From the NCBI RefSeq assembly GCF_902459735.1, contig NZ_CABPRV010000001.1:186001-250000 (forward strand): 64,000 nt of DNA. Reading direction: 5' to 3'. This stretch comes from Pandoraea capi (GTDB lineage: Bacteria; Pseudomonadota; Gammaproteobacteria; Burkholderiales; Burkholderiaceae). The notes beneath the pieces are model-generated. The model was not told the DNA's origin, made no database searches, and worked only from the letters and a program-made list of their open reading frames with translations. The position numbers and the translations under genes are program-made. Shown here piece after piece: positions 16,993 to 25,198 of the stretch. Positions within the stretch are counted from its first letter, which is position 1. Every line of letters starts with the position of its first letter.

Positions 16993-18270
16993 ATGAACGA
17001 CGCCGTCTCCCCCACATCTCCCGACAACGTGACGTCCGCCGGCAACGCACCGGCCGTGACGCCGTTCGCCCAATCCCCGCGCCAGATCTTTCTCGCGCCC
17101 GCCCTGCTGCCGACGCAGGTCGGCCCGGCTGGCCTGCGCTTCGACTTCAACGACGGCGCCCGCGTGGTGATCCCCGACTTCGGTCAGCCGTTGCCGTGGC
17201 GTGTACGCATCAGCGACCTGCGCGACGACAGCACGCTGAACGACGTCTCGCTATCCTCCGGCGTGGTGCGCAGCCCGGCCAAGTACTACGTACCCTACGG
17301 CATCACGATCTGGCTCAACGATGTGGTGGTCTTCGAGCATCGTTTTGAGCTTCGGGATCAGGACGTGCTTGTCCAGTTCCCGCTCGCCGCGCTGGGCGAC
17401 GTGCTGGGTTGGCTGCCATATGCGTTGCGCTTCGCCGAGGTGCATGGATGCCGGCTGGCATGCGTGGTCACGCCGGCGGTCGCGGCGCTGTTTCGCGACG
17501 CGCATCCGCAGATCGATTTCGTCGAGCAGGAGAAGGTGGAGCGTCGCAAGTACTACGCGACGTACAACGTCGGCCTGTTCTTCGACGACACGACGCTGAT
17601 CCAGCAGCCGCGCGATTTTCGCGAGACGGGGCTGCATCGGACGGCGGCGCACATTCTCGGCGTGGACGACAGTGAGGCCCCGGCGAGGACGGCGTTACCG
17701 GACACGTCGCGTCCGATGGCACAACCGTACGTGTGCATCGCGGTGCAGAGCACGGCACAGTGCAAGTACTGGAACCGGCCGGGAGGATGGGAGGCGGTGG
17801 TCGCGGGTTTGCGCGAGCGCGGCTTGCAAGTGGTGTGCATCGATCAGAAGCCGCGCCACGGCAAGAACGATTTCTGGCAGTCGATTCCCGACGGCGCCAT
17901 CGACGCCACGGGCGATCTGCCGCTGACCGAGCGTGCCCGCTGGCTCCAGCATGCCGACGCGTTCGTCGGGTTGTCGAGCGGCCTGTCGTGGCTCGCCTGG
18001 ACGATGCAGACACCAACGGTCCTCATCTCCGGCTTCACGCTGCCGCACAACGAGTTCGCGACCCCCTACCGCGTCATCAATCCGGACGTCTGCACCGGCT
18101 GCTGGCACGACCCTGCCATTCGCTACAACCACGACGACTTTCACTTCTGCCCGCGCCACAAGGGCACCGGGCGCGCGTTCGAATGCACACGGACGATTGC
18201 CCCGGAGGCGGTGCTGTCAGCCGTCGACCGGATTCCCGGTCTCGGACAACGGCAAGCCGCTGACGCCTGA
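16993..18270 (+). CDS. Autotransporter O-heptosyltransferase, TibC/Aah (BAHT) family
   Basis: A 425-residue cytosolic glycosyltransferase of the bacterial autotransporter heptosyltransferase family. These enzymes transfer heptose from ADP-heptose to serines of AIDA-I/TibA-type adhesin repeats. The N-terminal beta-rich part reads LRFDFNDGARVVIPD...WRVRISDL, followed by the catalytic-region sequence FPLAALGDVLGWLPYALRF. A GT-B Rossmann half has YVCIAVQSTAQCKYWN and the sugar-nucleotide loop FVGLSSGLSWLAW. The iron-binding cysteine set C367-x2-C370-x15-C386-x11-C398 (CTGC, HFCP, FECTR) is complete. A GTG at 16984 is an alternative start. No autotransporter is nearby, which is unusual. Confidence 0.87.
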   Translation: MNDAVSPTSPDNVTSAGNAPAVTPFAQSPRQIFLAPALLPTQVGPAGLRFDFNDGARVVIPDFGQPLPWRVRISDLRDDSTLNDVSLSSGVVRSPAKYYVPYGITIWLNDVVVFEHRFELRDQDVLVQFPLAALGDVLGWLPYALRFAEVHGCRLACVVTPAVAALFRDAHPQIDFVEQEKVERRKYYATYNVGLFFDDTTLIQQPRDFRETGLHRTAAHILGVDDSEAPARTALPDTSRPMAQPYVCIAVQSTAQCKYWNRPGGWEAVVAGLRERGLQVVCIDQKPRHGKNDFWQSIPDGAIDATGDLPLTERARWLQHADAFVGLSSGLSWLAWTMQTPTVLISGFTLPHNEFATPYRVINPDVCTGCWHDPAIRYNHDDFHFCPRHKGTGRAFECTRTIAPEAVLSAVDRIPGLGQRQAADA

Positions 18271-18298
18271 CGGTCACAGGCAACTCGCCGTCCGGAAT

Positions 18299-18340
18299 GC
18301 AAAACGCCGCCGGTGTCGTATCGACATGGCGGCGTTTTGC
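18299..18340. terminator. Bidirectional terminator between convergent heptosyltransferase and DAHP synthase genes
   Basis: Perfect 13-bp arms GCAAAACGCCGCC (18299-18311) and GGCGGCGTTTTGC (18328-18340) surround a 16-nt loop. T-runs occur on both strands and each neighbouring stop is within 30 bp. Confidence 0.85.
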
Positions 18341-18361
18341 ATCGGCCTTCGCCAGATATCG

Positions 18362-19480
18362 TTATGCCGCCTTGCGACGATCCCGCACGGCCCGTGCGAG
18401 TTCGTCGAGTGTCGCGGCGGTCTGATCCCAGCCGATGCAGGCGTCCGTAATGGACACGCCGCGCTGGAGCGGCACACCGGGCTTGAGGTCCTGACGGCCG
18501 CCATTGAGATGGCTCTCGATCATCACGCCGACGATGCGCTTTTCGCCACCGGCCAGTTGCTTGCCGATATCGCGCGCCACCGGAATCTGGTTCTCATGAT
18601 TCTTGTTCGAGTTCGCATGCGAGCAATCGATCATGACTTCCTCGGGCAACCCGGCCTTCGCGAGCGCCGCGCAGCACGCCGCGACCGACGCCGCGTCGAA
18701 GTTCGGTCCATGCTTGCCGCCACGCAGAATCACGTGGCACTCGCGGTTACCGCGCGTCTCGAAGATGGCCGCCATGCCCATCTTCGTCATGCCCATGAAC
18801 GCGTGCGGCGAGCGGGCGGCCACGATGGCGTCCGCCGCGACCTGCACACCGCCGTCGGTCCCGTTCTTGAAGCCCACGGGGCACGACAGCCCCGAGGCGA
18901 GCTGACGGTGGCTCTGGCTCTCGGTCGTGCGTGCGCCGATGGCGCCCCATGCCACGAGGTCCGCGATGTACTGCGGGCTGAGCAGATCGAGGAATTCGGT
19001 GCCGGTCGGCAGGCCGAGCGCGTTGATGTCGAGCAGCAACTGACGCGCCGCGCGCAGTCCCTCGTTGATACGGAAACTGCCGTCCAGACGCGGATCGTTG
19101 ATGTATCCCTTCCAGCCGACCGTCGTGCGCGGCTTCTCGAAATACACGCGCATGACGATCAGCAGGTCGTCGCGCAGTGTTTCGCTTTTGGCCTTGAGCA
19201 GGCGGGCGTATTCCATCGCCTGATCGTGATCGTGAATCGAGCACGGGCCGACGACGACCACGAGGCGGTCATCGCGAAACGCGAGCACGTCGGCGATTTC
19301 GCGGCGGCTCGTCTCGACCAGCGTCTCGGTCTGCGCCGGTACGGGCAGTTCGTCGAGCAGCAAGGCGGGAGAGATGAGCGGACGCACGGCGCCGATACGA
19401 ACGTCGTCGATGCGCGTGGTGTCATGGGTGGCATCGGCCACGCCGGTGGCCTGTGCCTGCTTGGGATCGTCGATTTGGCT
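18362..19480 (-). CDS. aroG: Class I DAHP synthase (3-deoxy-7-phosphoheptulonate synthase)
   Basis: An enzyme of about 372 residues catalysing the first step of the shikimate pathway from phosphoenolpyruvate and erythrose 4-phosphate. Motifs include VVVVGPCSIHDHDQAMEYA, MRVYFEKPRTTVGWKGYINDP, GARTTESQSHRQLASGLSCPVGFKNGTDG (the last holding substrate-binding residues) and VMIDCSHANSNK, with the metal-binding His in the final motif. The reading frame extends to a TTG at 19543. I prefer the TTG at 19480 (LSQIDDPK), which has GGAG seven bases upstream. Which aromatic amino acid inhibits it is not decided here. Confidence 0.92.
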   Translation of the reverse strand, partial: SQIDDPKQAQATGVADATHDTTRIDDVRIGAVRPLISPALLLDELPVPAQTETLVETSRREIADVLAFRDDRLVVVVGPCSIHDHDQAMEYARLLKAKSETLRDDLLIVMRVYFEKPRTTVGWKGYINDPRLDGSFRINEGLRAARQLLLDINALGLPTGTEFLDLLSPQYIADLVAWGAIGARTTESQSHRQLASGLSCPVGFKNGTDGGVQVAADAIVAARSPHAFMGMTKMGMAAIFETRGNRECHVILRGGKHGPNFDAASVAACCAALAKAGLPEEVMIDCSHANSNKNHENQIPVARDIGKQLAGGEKRIVGVMIESHLNGGRQDLKPGVPLQRGVSITDACIGWDQTAATLDELARAVRDRRKAA

Positions 19481-19570
19481 CAAGACGGGGCTCCAACTTG
19501 CGATTCGTGTATGTGGGGGTAATGCGGTGTTGCAGTGTTTCAACCGTCCGATACGGAACTGGCGCCAGGA

Positions 19571-20182
19571 CTAACGCGCGTAATAGCTGAGGAACATGGC
19601 GAGCGCGGCTTCGGCCACACGCACCCGTTCGGCTTCGGTCAGCGGCGCCTTTCCGAGCGTGACCTGCGGCCAGAAGGCAAAGCTCTTCACGAGTCCCTGC
19701 AACTGATGGGCGACAAAGTCCGCATCGCCCTGCGCCAGACGTCCGTCCGCCATCGCGGCGCGGATCCACGCCGTTTCACAGCTTTCCTTCTCTCCCATCC
19801 GGCGAACGATACGCTCCGCGCGGTCGGGGGAATGAATTATCTCGGCCATCGCCGTGCGCGCCAAGTCAATGAAGCTCTGATCTGCCAGCAACTGTAGTTT
19901 TTGCATCAGCAGGTGACGCAACTGCACGTCCAGCGGCTGATCGGCACGATAGACGACGTCCACGCCCGCCGCACTGCTGTCCCAGAGATGTTCGAGCATC
20001 ACCGCGAACAACTCTTCCTTGCTCGGGAAGTGGTTGTAAACGGTGCGCTTCGATACGCCCGCCGCCGCTGCAATCCGATCCATGCTCGTGGCCTCGAAGC
20101 CGGCGGTGCGAAACTCCTTCACCGCCGCGCCCATGATGGCGTCGCGCTTTCGGTCGGTGAGGCGTTTCGGGGCTTGAGTCAT
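19571..20182 (-). CDS. TetR-family repressor, divergent from a RomA-like hydrolase gene
   Basis: A 203-residue TetR regulator. The DNA-binding helices are KRDAIMGAAVKEFRTAGFEATSMDRIAAAAGVSKRTVYNHFPSKEELF; the C-terminal domain resembles the TetR_C group that follows AcrR/RamR-like heads, ending AEAALAMFLSYYAR. Two matching palindromic sites lie in the gap to the divergent hydrolase gene, so autorepression and control of the hydrolase-AraC-VOC unit are likely. The gene order is reminiscent of ramR-romA-ramA in enterobacteria. The ligand is unknown. Confidence 0.9.
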   Translation of the reverse strand: MTQAPKRLTDRKRDAIMGAAVKEFRTAGFEATSMDRIAAAAGVSKRTVYNHFPSKEELFAVMLEHLWDSSAAGVDVVYRADQPLDVQLRHLLMQKLQLLADQSFIDLARTAMAEIIHSPDRAERIVRRMGEKESCETAWIRAAMADGRLAQGDADFVAHQLQGLVKSFAFWPQVTLGKAPLTEAERVRVAEAALAMFLSYYAR

Positions 20183-20246
20183 GAGCGGGAGGAATGGGTA
20201 AAAGGGAGGGACCAGGGACCGGCAAAAACCTGCGAACGGGCAATTT

Positions 20247-20262
20247 TACACTGATGAGTATA
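20247..20262. promoter_or_regulatory. TetR operator candidate, copy 1
   Basis: TACACTGATGAGTATA, an imperfect palindrome whose reverse complement (TATACTCATCAGTGTA) matches copy 2 in 14 of 16 positions. It lies 65 bp before the TetR start. Confidence 0.65.
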
Positions 20263-20281
20263 CTTTTCCGAAATTTGAATC

Positions 20282-20297
20282 TACACTCATCGGTGTA
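20282..20297. promoter_or_regulatory. TetR operator candidate, copy 2
   Basis: TACACTCATCGGTGTA, with near-perfect dyad symmetry (arms CTACAC and GTGTAG with the flanking bases at 20281 and 20298). Its start is 35 bp after that of copy 1, and it lies 48 bp before the hydrolase start. Two copies of one consensus (TAYACTCATCRGTGTA) in a divergent gap next to a TetR gene is strong circumstantial evidence for an operator pair. Confidence 0.68.
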
Positions 20298-20344
20298 GTT
20301 TTTCCGAATCGCGTCCTGCCCTCCCCCTTGATCCAGGAATTACC

Positions 20345-21373
20345 GTGACCGCCGTCTCCAGTTGCCCCCAACGCCGTCGGCCGGCTTACGCCGAATCTCC
20401 CCAACACCGCGACGGGCGCTTTCGCAACCCGTCGCCACGGCCCGCTATGGGTTTCCTGGCGGGCCTGAAGCTCTTCTGGACGGTACTGTTCGACAAGCCG
20501 CGCGGCACGGTGCCGAGCCAGCCGATTCCGGTGCGCGCGATGACCTTCAGCCAACTGGACGCCGCCCCGGATCGCAGCCTGTTCCGGCTCGGCCACTCGA
20601 CCGTGCTCATGAAGCTGCGCGGCGAGTTCTGGATTACCGATCCGGTCTTCTCGAAGCGCGCCTCGCCGTTCCAGTGGCTCGGCCCAGCCCGCTTTCATGC
20701 GCCGCCCATCGGCATCGACGATCTGCCGCCCATTGCCGGCGTCATCCTCTCGCACAACCACTACGACCACCTGGACCGCCACGCCGTCATGGCCTTGGCG
20801 GACAAAGCGCGTCGCTTCATCACGCCGCTGGGCGTGGGTGACCAACTGATTGCATGGGGCATCGACGCGAGCCAAGTGGAGCAACTGGACTGGTGGCAGT
20901 CGACGACGGTCGAGGGCCTGCATCTGACGGCCACGCCGGCGCAGCACTTCTCCGGCCGGGGGCTGACCGACAGCGACCGCAGCCTCTGGGCGTCGTGGGT
21001 CATTCGTGACGACGACCTGCGCGTGTTCTTCAGCGGCGATACCGGCTACTTCGACGGCTTTAAGGCGATTGGCGAGAAGTTCGGTCCGTTCGACATCACG
21101 CTTATGGAAACCGGCGCCTACAACGAGCGCTGGGCTTACGTGCACATGCAGCCCGAGGAAACGCTTCAGGCGCACCTCGACCTCAAGGGACGCCTCCTCC
21201 TGCCGATCCACAACGGCACGTTCGATCTGTCGATGCATGTCTGGCAGGAGCCGTTCGAGCGCATCGCCGCGCTGGCCGCCGCACAGGGCGTGTCGCTGAT
21301 CACGCCGGAGATGGGCGAGCACGTGGATATGCGCGCCCCGCATAGCGGGTCCGCGTGGTGGCGCATGGTCTGA
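20345..21373 (+). CDS. RomA/NAPE-PLD-like MBL-fold hydrolase
   Basis: A 342-residue metallo-hydrolase of the UlaG/NAPE-PLD/RomA type. The metal motif is VILSHNHYDHLDRHAV, with later ligands in TPAQHFSGRG, FFSGDTGYFDGF and LLLPIHNGTFDLS. The N-terminal 35 residues are Arg/Pro-rich, followed by a short hydrophobic stretch MGFLAGLKLFWTVLF that may act as a membrane anchor. The start is the GTG at 20345; an internal ATG (MGFLAG) is an alternative. The substrate is unknown, with phospholipid-like amides possible by analogy to NAPE-PLD. It is divergent from the TetR gene and 139 bp upstream of an AraC-type gene. Confidence 0.88.
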   Translation: MTAVSSCPQRRRPAYAESPQHRDGRFRNPSPRPAMGFLAGLKLFWTVLFDKPRGTVPSQPIPVRAMTFSQLDAAPDRSLFRLGHSTVLMKLRGEFWITDPVFSKRASPFQWLGPARFHAPPIGIDDLPPIAGVILSHNHYDHLDRHAVMALADKARRFITPLGVGDQLIAWGIDASQVEQLDWWQSTTVEGLHLTATPAQHFSGRGLTDSDRSLWASWVIRDDDLRVFFSGDTGYFDGFKAIGEKFGPFDITLMETGAYNERWAYVHMQPEETLQAHLDLKGRLLLPIHNGTFDLSMHVWQEPFERIAALAAAQGVSLITPEMGEHVDMRAPHSGSAWWRMV

Positions 21374-21512
21374 CACGGCCGGAGAGTCGCGCGTCGCTTG
21401 CGCGCGCTCCCCGGATTCGGGGGAGGGCGGGGGTTTGGGCTTTACACTAGGCGGGCGTTCATTGCGCCCGTCGGCCCTATCCGATCCTCGTTCTTCGATC
21501 CCCGAGTCCGCC

Positions 21513-22037
21513 ATGTCGTCTCCCGCACGTCGCCCCGCCGCCACACCGTCCGACAGCGGACCCGCGCTATCGCCAGCGCTGCTGCGTCGGCTCTTGCGCG
21601 CCCGGGACCGGATGGACGCCGCCTCGCACGAAGCCTGGCCCGTCAAGCGGCTGGCGGCTGTCAGCGGGACCTCGGAAGCGCACTTCGCGCGCTCGTTCAA
21701 GCAAGCCTTCGGGCTTCCCCCGCATCGCTACCTGCTCACGCGCCGCATCGAGCAGGCCAGCACGCTCCTGCGCGACACTGACTTCAACATCACCGATATT
21801 GCCTTCGCCACGGGCTGGGAGAGCGTGGGCACGTTCGGGCGTATCTTTCGCGACATCACCGGGCAGAATCCCGGCGCGTACCGAAAGCAGGCACGGGAGA
21901 ACCCGGCGCCGCTCGATCTTGTGCCCGCCTGCGTGCTCAAAGCCGTGCAGCGGCCCGATCTCAACATCGCAGTTTTGGAGAAGCGCCGCCGTCTGGCAGA
22001 CGATACAGTCCATCCATCAACCAAGGAGGCCTTATGA
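21513..22037 (+). CDS. AraC-type regulator, mainly the DNA-binding domain
   Basis: A 174-residue regulator containing little beyond the tandem helix-turn-helix domain: EAWPVKRLAAVSGTSEAHFARSFKQAFGLPPHRYLLTRRIEQASTLLRDTDFNITDIAFATGWESVGTFGRIFRDITGQNPGAYR. The N-terminal ligand-binding cupin of AraC is absent, so activity is probably set by its amount, as for RamA, MarA and SoxS. ATG 21513 follows a CGAGTCCGCC leader. Its stop overlaps the VOC gene start (ATGA), so the two are translationally coupled. The position after a RomA-like gene parallels romA-ramA. Confidence 0.88.
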   Translation: MSSPARRPAATPSDSGPALSPALLRRLLRARDRMDAASHEAWPVKRLAAVSGTSEAHFARSFKQAFGLPPHRYLLTRRIEQASTLLRDTDFNITDIAFATGWESVGTFGRIFRDITGQNPGAYRKQARENPAPLDLVPACVLKAVQRPDLNIAVLEKRRRLADDTVHPSTKEAL

Positions 22038-22468
22038 GCGTTATGAGCGGGATGAATCAGGGAGTTGGCGTAGTGGGGCTGTACGTGGACGATCAGGACG
22101 AAGCACTGACGTTCTACGTCGACAAACTCGGGTTTCGCGTGCACACGGACGCGCGCAACGGCACGTATCGGTGGCTGACGGTCCAGCATCCGGACCAGCC
22201 GCACTTTCAGTTGGGCCTGTTCGTGCCCGGCCCGCCGATCCATGACGAGGCGACCGCGCAAACGCTGCGGGCGATGGTCGCCAAAGGCGCCATGCCGCCG
22301 CTCGTGCTGTATGTCGACGATTGCCGCGCCACTTACGACACGCTCAAGGCCCGGGGCGTCGAATTCACGCAAGAACCCGTGGACCGCTACGGCAGTGTCG
22401 ACGCCGGTTTTCGCGATCCCGCCGGCAATGGCTGGAAGATGATTCAGCCGCCGAAAGCGGCGCAGTAG
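22034..22468 (+). CDS. VOC (glyoxalase/dioxygenase superfamily) protein
   Basis: A 144-residue single-domain VOC protein. It opens VGVVGLYVDDQDEALTFYVDKLGFRVHTD and ends VDRYGSVDAGFRDPAGNGWKMIQPP. The family uses paired beta-alpha-beta-beta-beta modules to bind a divalent metal; the E/H ligands are incompletely recognisable, so it could be a binding or resistance protein rather than an enzyme. It overlaps the AraC gene by 4 bp. AraC-VOC pairs occur widely in proteobacteria, usually with unknown substrate. A 9-bp GC hairpin (22487-22521) follows without a T-run. Confidence 0.85.
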   Translation: MSVMSGMNQGVGVVGLYVDDQDEALTFYVDKLGFRVHTDARNGTYRWLTVQHPDQPHFQLGLFVPGPPIHDEATAQTLRAMVAKGAMPPLVLYVDDCRATYDTLKARGVEFTQEPVDRYGSVDAGFRDPAGNGWKMIQPPKAAQ

Positions 22469-22549
22469 GCGAACTCGGTTAGCAAAGCGCCGCCCTCCCG
22501 TGATAACGGTATGGGCGGCGCAGCCTCTCGTGCCCATCGGCACAAAGGC

Positions 22550-24742
22550 TTACGCCCGGTTCAACTGGCGTCCCACATCGAACATCGCCCCGAACTCGAC
22601 TGCGGGCATCGGCACACCGAACAGATACCCCTGCCCTTCGTCACAGCCGAGCTGGCGCAGATTGTCGCGCTGCTGAGGCGTTTCCACACCTTCCGCGATG
22701 GTGCGCAGATCGAAGCTTCGCGTCATGTCCACGAGCGCGCGCACCACCGATGCGTCGCGCTCCGATTCCATCATGCCCTGCACGAACGAACGGTCGATCT
22801 TGATGCGGCTGAGCGGGTAGCGGCGCAGCATGCTGATCGACGCATAGCCCGTGCCGAAGTCGTCGAAGGCAATGCTCACGCCGTGTTCGTGCAGACGTTG
22901 CAACGCATCGAGCACGACATCGTCATCGAGCACGATGCTCTCGGTGACTTCCAGCTCCAGTGCCTGCGGCGGCAAACCGTGTCGCGCCAGCACCGACTTC
23001 ACCTCGTCGACGATGCTCCCGATGCGAAATTGCAGACCGAACAGATTCACGCCGATACGGAAGCCGGGCGCGCCGTTGCGACGCCAGTACGCCGCCTGCG
23101 CGCACGCTTCGTCGAGCACCCATGCCCCGACGGACGCCGCCAGCGGCCCACGCTCCAACGCGGGGAGGAACGCCGCCGGCGAGAGCAGGCCGCGTTGCGG
23201 ATGCCGCCACCGGATCAGCGCCTCCGCCCCCGTGAGCGAGCCGTCGGCAAAATCCACCTGCGGCTGATAGAACAGCACGAACTCGCCGTCGTTGACCGCG
23301 CGATGCAACTCGATGTTGTACACACGTCGTGCGGTCGCTTCCACACGTAATGCCTCGATGAAGACGAACGTCTGCCCGGCGCCGTGCTGCTTCGCCCGGG
23401 AAAGCGCGAGATCGGCGTTGCTGATCAGACTAAGCGCCTCCTCCGTCTGCTGATGCGCCACGGCAATGCCGCAGCACGCGCTCACCCGCACGTCGAATCC
23501 CCCAACCACCATCGGCTCCGCGATGGCGGCAAGTGCGGCGTCCGCCCTTCGGCGCGCTTCCACGGCATCCGTGACACCCCACAGCAACAAGGCGAACTCG
23601 TCGGCGCCGATGCGCGCCACGGTGTCGACTGTGCGTACGAGGCGGGTCAAGCGCCGCGACACCTCGCAAAGCATGCCGTCGCCCACGGCGTGCCCGAGCG
23701 TATCGTTGATGTCCTTGAAGCCGTCGAGATCGAAGATGGCAACGGCTGCGCCGTTGAGACACACCGACGCCACCTCGGCATCGCGATAGAAACTCGCGCG
23801 ATTCGCGATGCCGGTCAGCACATCGGTGCTCGCCAGACGCCTCAGCATCTCACCACCGTCGCGCAACGTGCTCAGGTCGTGCACGTGGGCATTGAATGTC
23901 TGCGAGTCGTTCTCCTTCCAGCAGAACAGCGACAGGCTCATCGGAAACTCGCGGCCATCGCGACGCTGGCCGTGCACTTCGGCCGGCATCGTCATGCCGT
24001 CGACCGATCCGGCACTGACGGCTTGCGTGATCTGATCGCGTAGCGCGGCGCGGCTGCGTCCGGCCAGCAGCGTCTCGACGGAGCGTCCCGGGCCGTCGGC
24101 GACATCGTGACCGAACAGCGCCGCCGCAGCATGATTCCAGTCGAGAATTTCGCCGTCGGCATCGAAGCGGATCATCGCCGTCGGCGAGTGCCGCTCCGGC
24201 TCCGCGAACGTGTGGCGCTCACGCTCGATGAACAGTTCCACACGCCGCAATTCGAGCCGGTCGGACGCCATGCGCCCCAACTCGCGCAAGCGCTCGCGAT
24301 CAACCTCGGTGAATGTGTGATTCGGTTTGCTATCAATGACGCACAGCGCGCCGAGCGCATGGCCGTCTACCGATTTGAGCGGCACGCCCGCGTAGAAGCG
24401 CACCTGCGCGTTGCCAGTGACCAGCGGGTTATCGTAAAAGCGCTCGTCGAGCGTGGCATCGGGCACGACCATGACGCCTTCGCCATTGATCGCATGCGCG
24501 CAGAACGAGGCGTCGCGACTCATGTCGACGTCCTTGTCCGTGCTTGAAAAGCCGGTGGCGGCCGCAAAGAAGACGTGATCGTTGCCGACCATGTTCACGG
24601 CGGCGACCGGCACACCGAACATGTGAGCAGCAATATGCACGACCGCGTCGAGACTCGGCAGCGGACGTTCGCTGCCCAGGCCGTAATCCGCCAGTGCAGC
24701 CAGCCTTTCCTTTTCCGTCGGCAATACAGCGGGACACTTCAT
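22550..24742 (-). CDS. GAF-PAS-GGDEF-EAL cyclic di-GMP protein, likely phosphodiesterase
   Basis: A 730-residue signalling protein with four domains: GAF (about 20-165), PAS (about 180-295), GGDEF (about 305-460) and EAL (about 470-725). The cyclase active site is GADEF (379-383) instead of GG[D/E]EF, so synthesis is doubtful. The allosteric RxxD site is intact five residues upstream (RTVD). The EAL domain keeps the expected residues: EALIRW, VNLFG, LEVTES, DDFGTGY, KIDRSF and EGVET. It is therefore probably a c-di-GMP hydrolase tuned by the GGDEF and sensory domains. There is no membrane helix. ATG 24742 has GAGGAG at good spacing; the frame is open 44 codons further upstream. Confidence 0.92.
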   Translation of the reverse strand: MKCPAVLPTEKERLAALADYGLGSERPLPSLDAVVHIAAHMFGVPVAAVNMVGNDHVFFAAATGFSSTDKDVDMSRDASFCAHAINGEGVMVVPDATLDERFYDNPLVTGNAQVRFYAGVPLKSVDGHALGALCVIDSKPNHTFTEVDRERLRELGRMASDRLELRRVELFIERERHTFAEPERHSPTAMIRFDADGEILDWNHAAAALFGHDVADGPGRSVETLLAGRSRAALRDQITQAVSAGSVDGMTMPAEVHGQRRDGREFPMSLSLFCWKENDSQTFNAHVHDLSTLRDGGEMLRRLASTDVLTGIANRASFYRDAEVASVCLNGAAVAIFDLDGFKDINDTLGHAVGDGMLCEVSRRLTRLVRTVDTVARIGADEFALLLWGVTDAVEARRRADAALAAIAEPMVVGGFDVRVSACCGIAVAHQQTEEALSLISNADLALSRAKQHGAGQTFVFIEALRVEATARRVYNIELHRAVNDGEFVLFYQPQVDFADGSLTGAEALIRWRHPQRGLLSPAAFLPALERGPLAASVGAWVLDEACAQAAYWRRNGAPGFRIGVNLFGLQFRIGSIVDEVKSVLARHGLPPQALELEVTESIVLDDDVVLDALQRLHEHGVSIAFDDFGTGYASISMLRRYPLSRIKIDRSFVQGMMESERDASVVRALVDMTRSFDLRTIAEGVETPQQRDNLRQLGCDEGQGYLFGVPMPAVEFGAMFDVGRQLNRA

Positions 24743-25198
24743 CGTCGGTCTCCTCGCCCATGAAAGACAGCTTGATGGACAACGTCGGAAGCCTGATGTG
24801 CGATGCGCGCAAAGCCTGGCTGTCCGCACCGTTTGAACCGGGCCCTCAAGCGAGCCGCACGCACCATACTTCACCCCGTAGCGCGTGCCTGCTTGCCAGA
24901 CTCCGGATATTCGACGTCCGATTTAGCGGATTATAAAGGCAACGCCGCAAAAGATGCCTTCGGTTTGTTCGTTATGCAAAACATGTCGAAAGCCCGGGAT
25001 TCGAGTGCGGTTTTTAATTTTTCCGGATGACTCGCCAATGACGACAAGCCCGTACGACAGGCTCATCCAGCGCGCATGGTGCGCGCCACCATCGATTGAT
25101 ACGATTGTTTGGAATTACGCATTGACTGATGCGATTGCATGCAATCGCTTTAATCACCAGCTCACCATCCACTCACAATCCATTCAAACCGATTCATG
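24743..25198. other. Intergenic region with an 18-nt perfect palindrome
   Basis: A 456-bp gap between the 5' end of the EAL-protein gene and the 3' end of a LysR gene, both on the minus strand. It should contain the promoter of the EAL gene. A perfect palindrome lies at 25131-25148. No gene-like frame has a recognisable domain. Confidence 0.6.
25131..25148. promoter_or_regulatory. Perfect 18-nt palindrome
   Basis: GCGATTGCATGCAATCGC is identical on both strands. It lies 51 bp past the LysR stop and about 390 bp upstream of the EAL-protein start. It has no T-run, so it is unlikely to be a terminator. It could be a protein-binding site. Confidence 0.45.
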
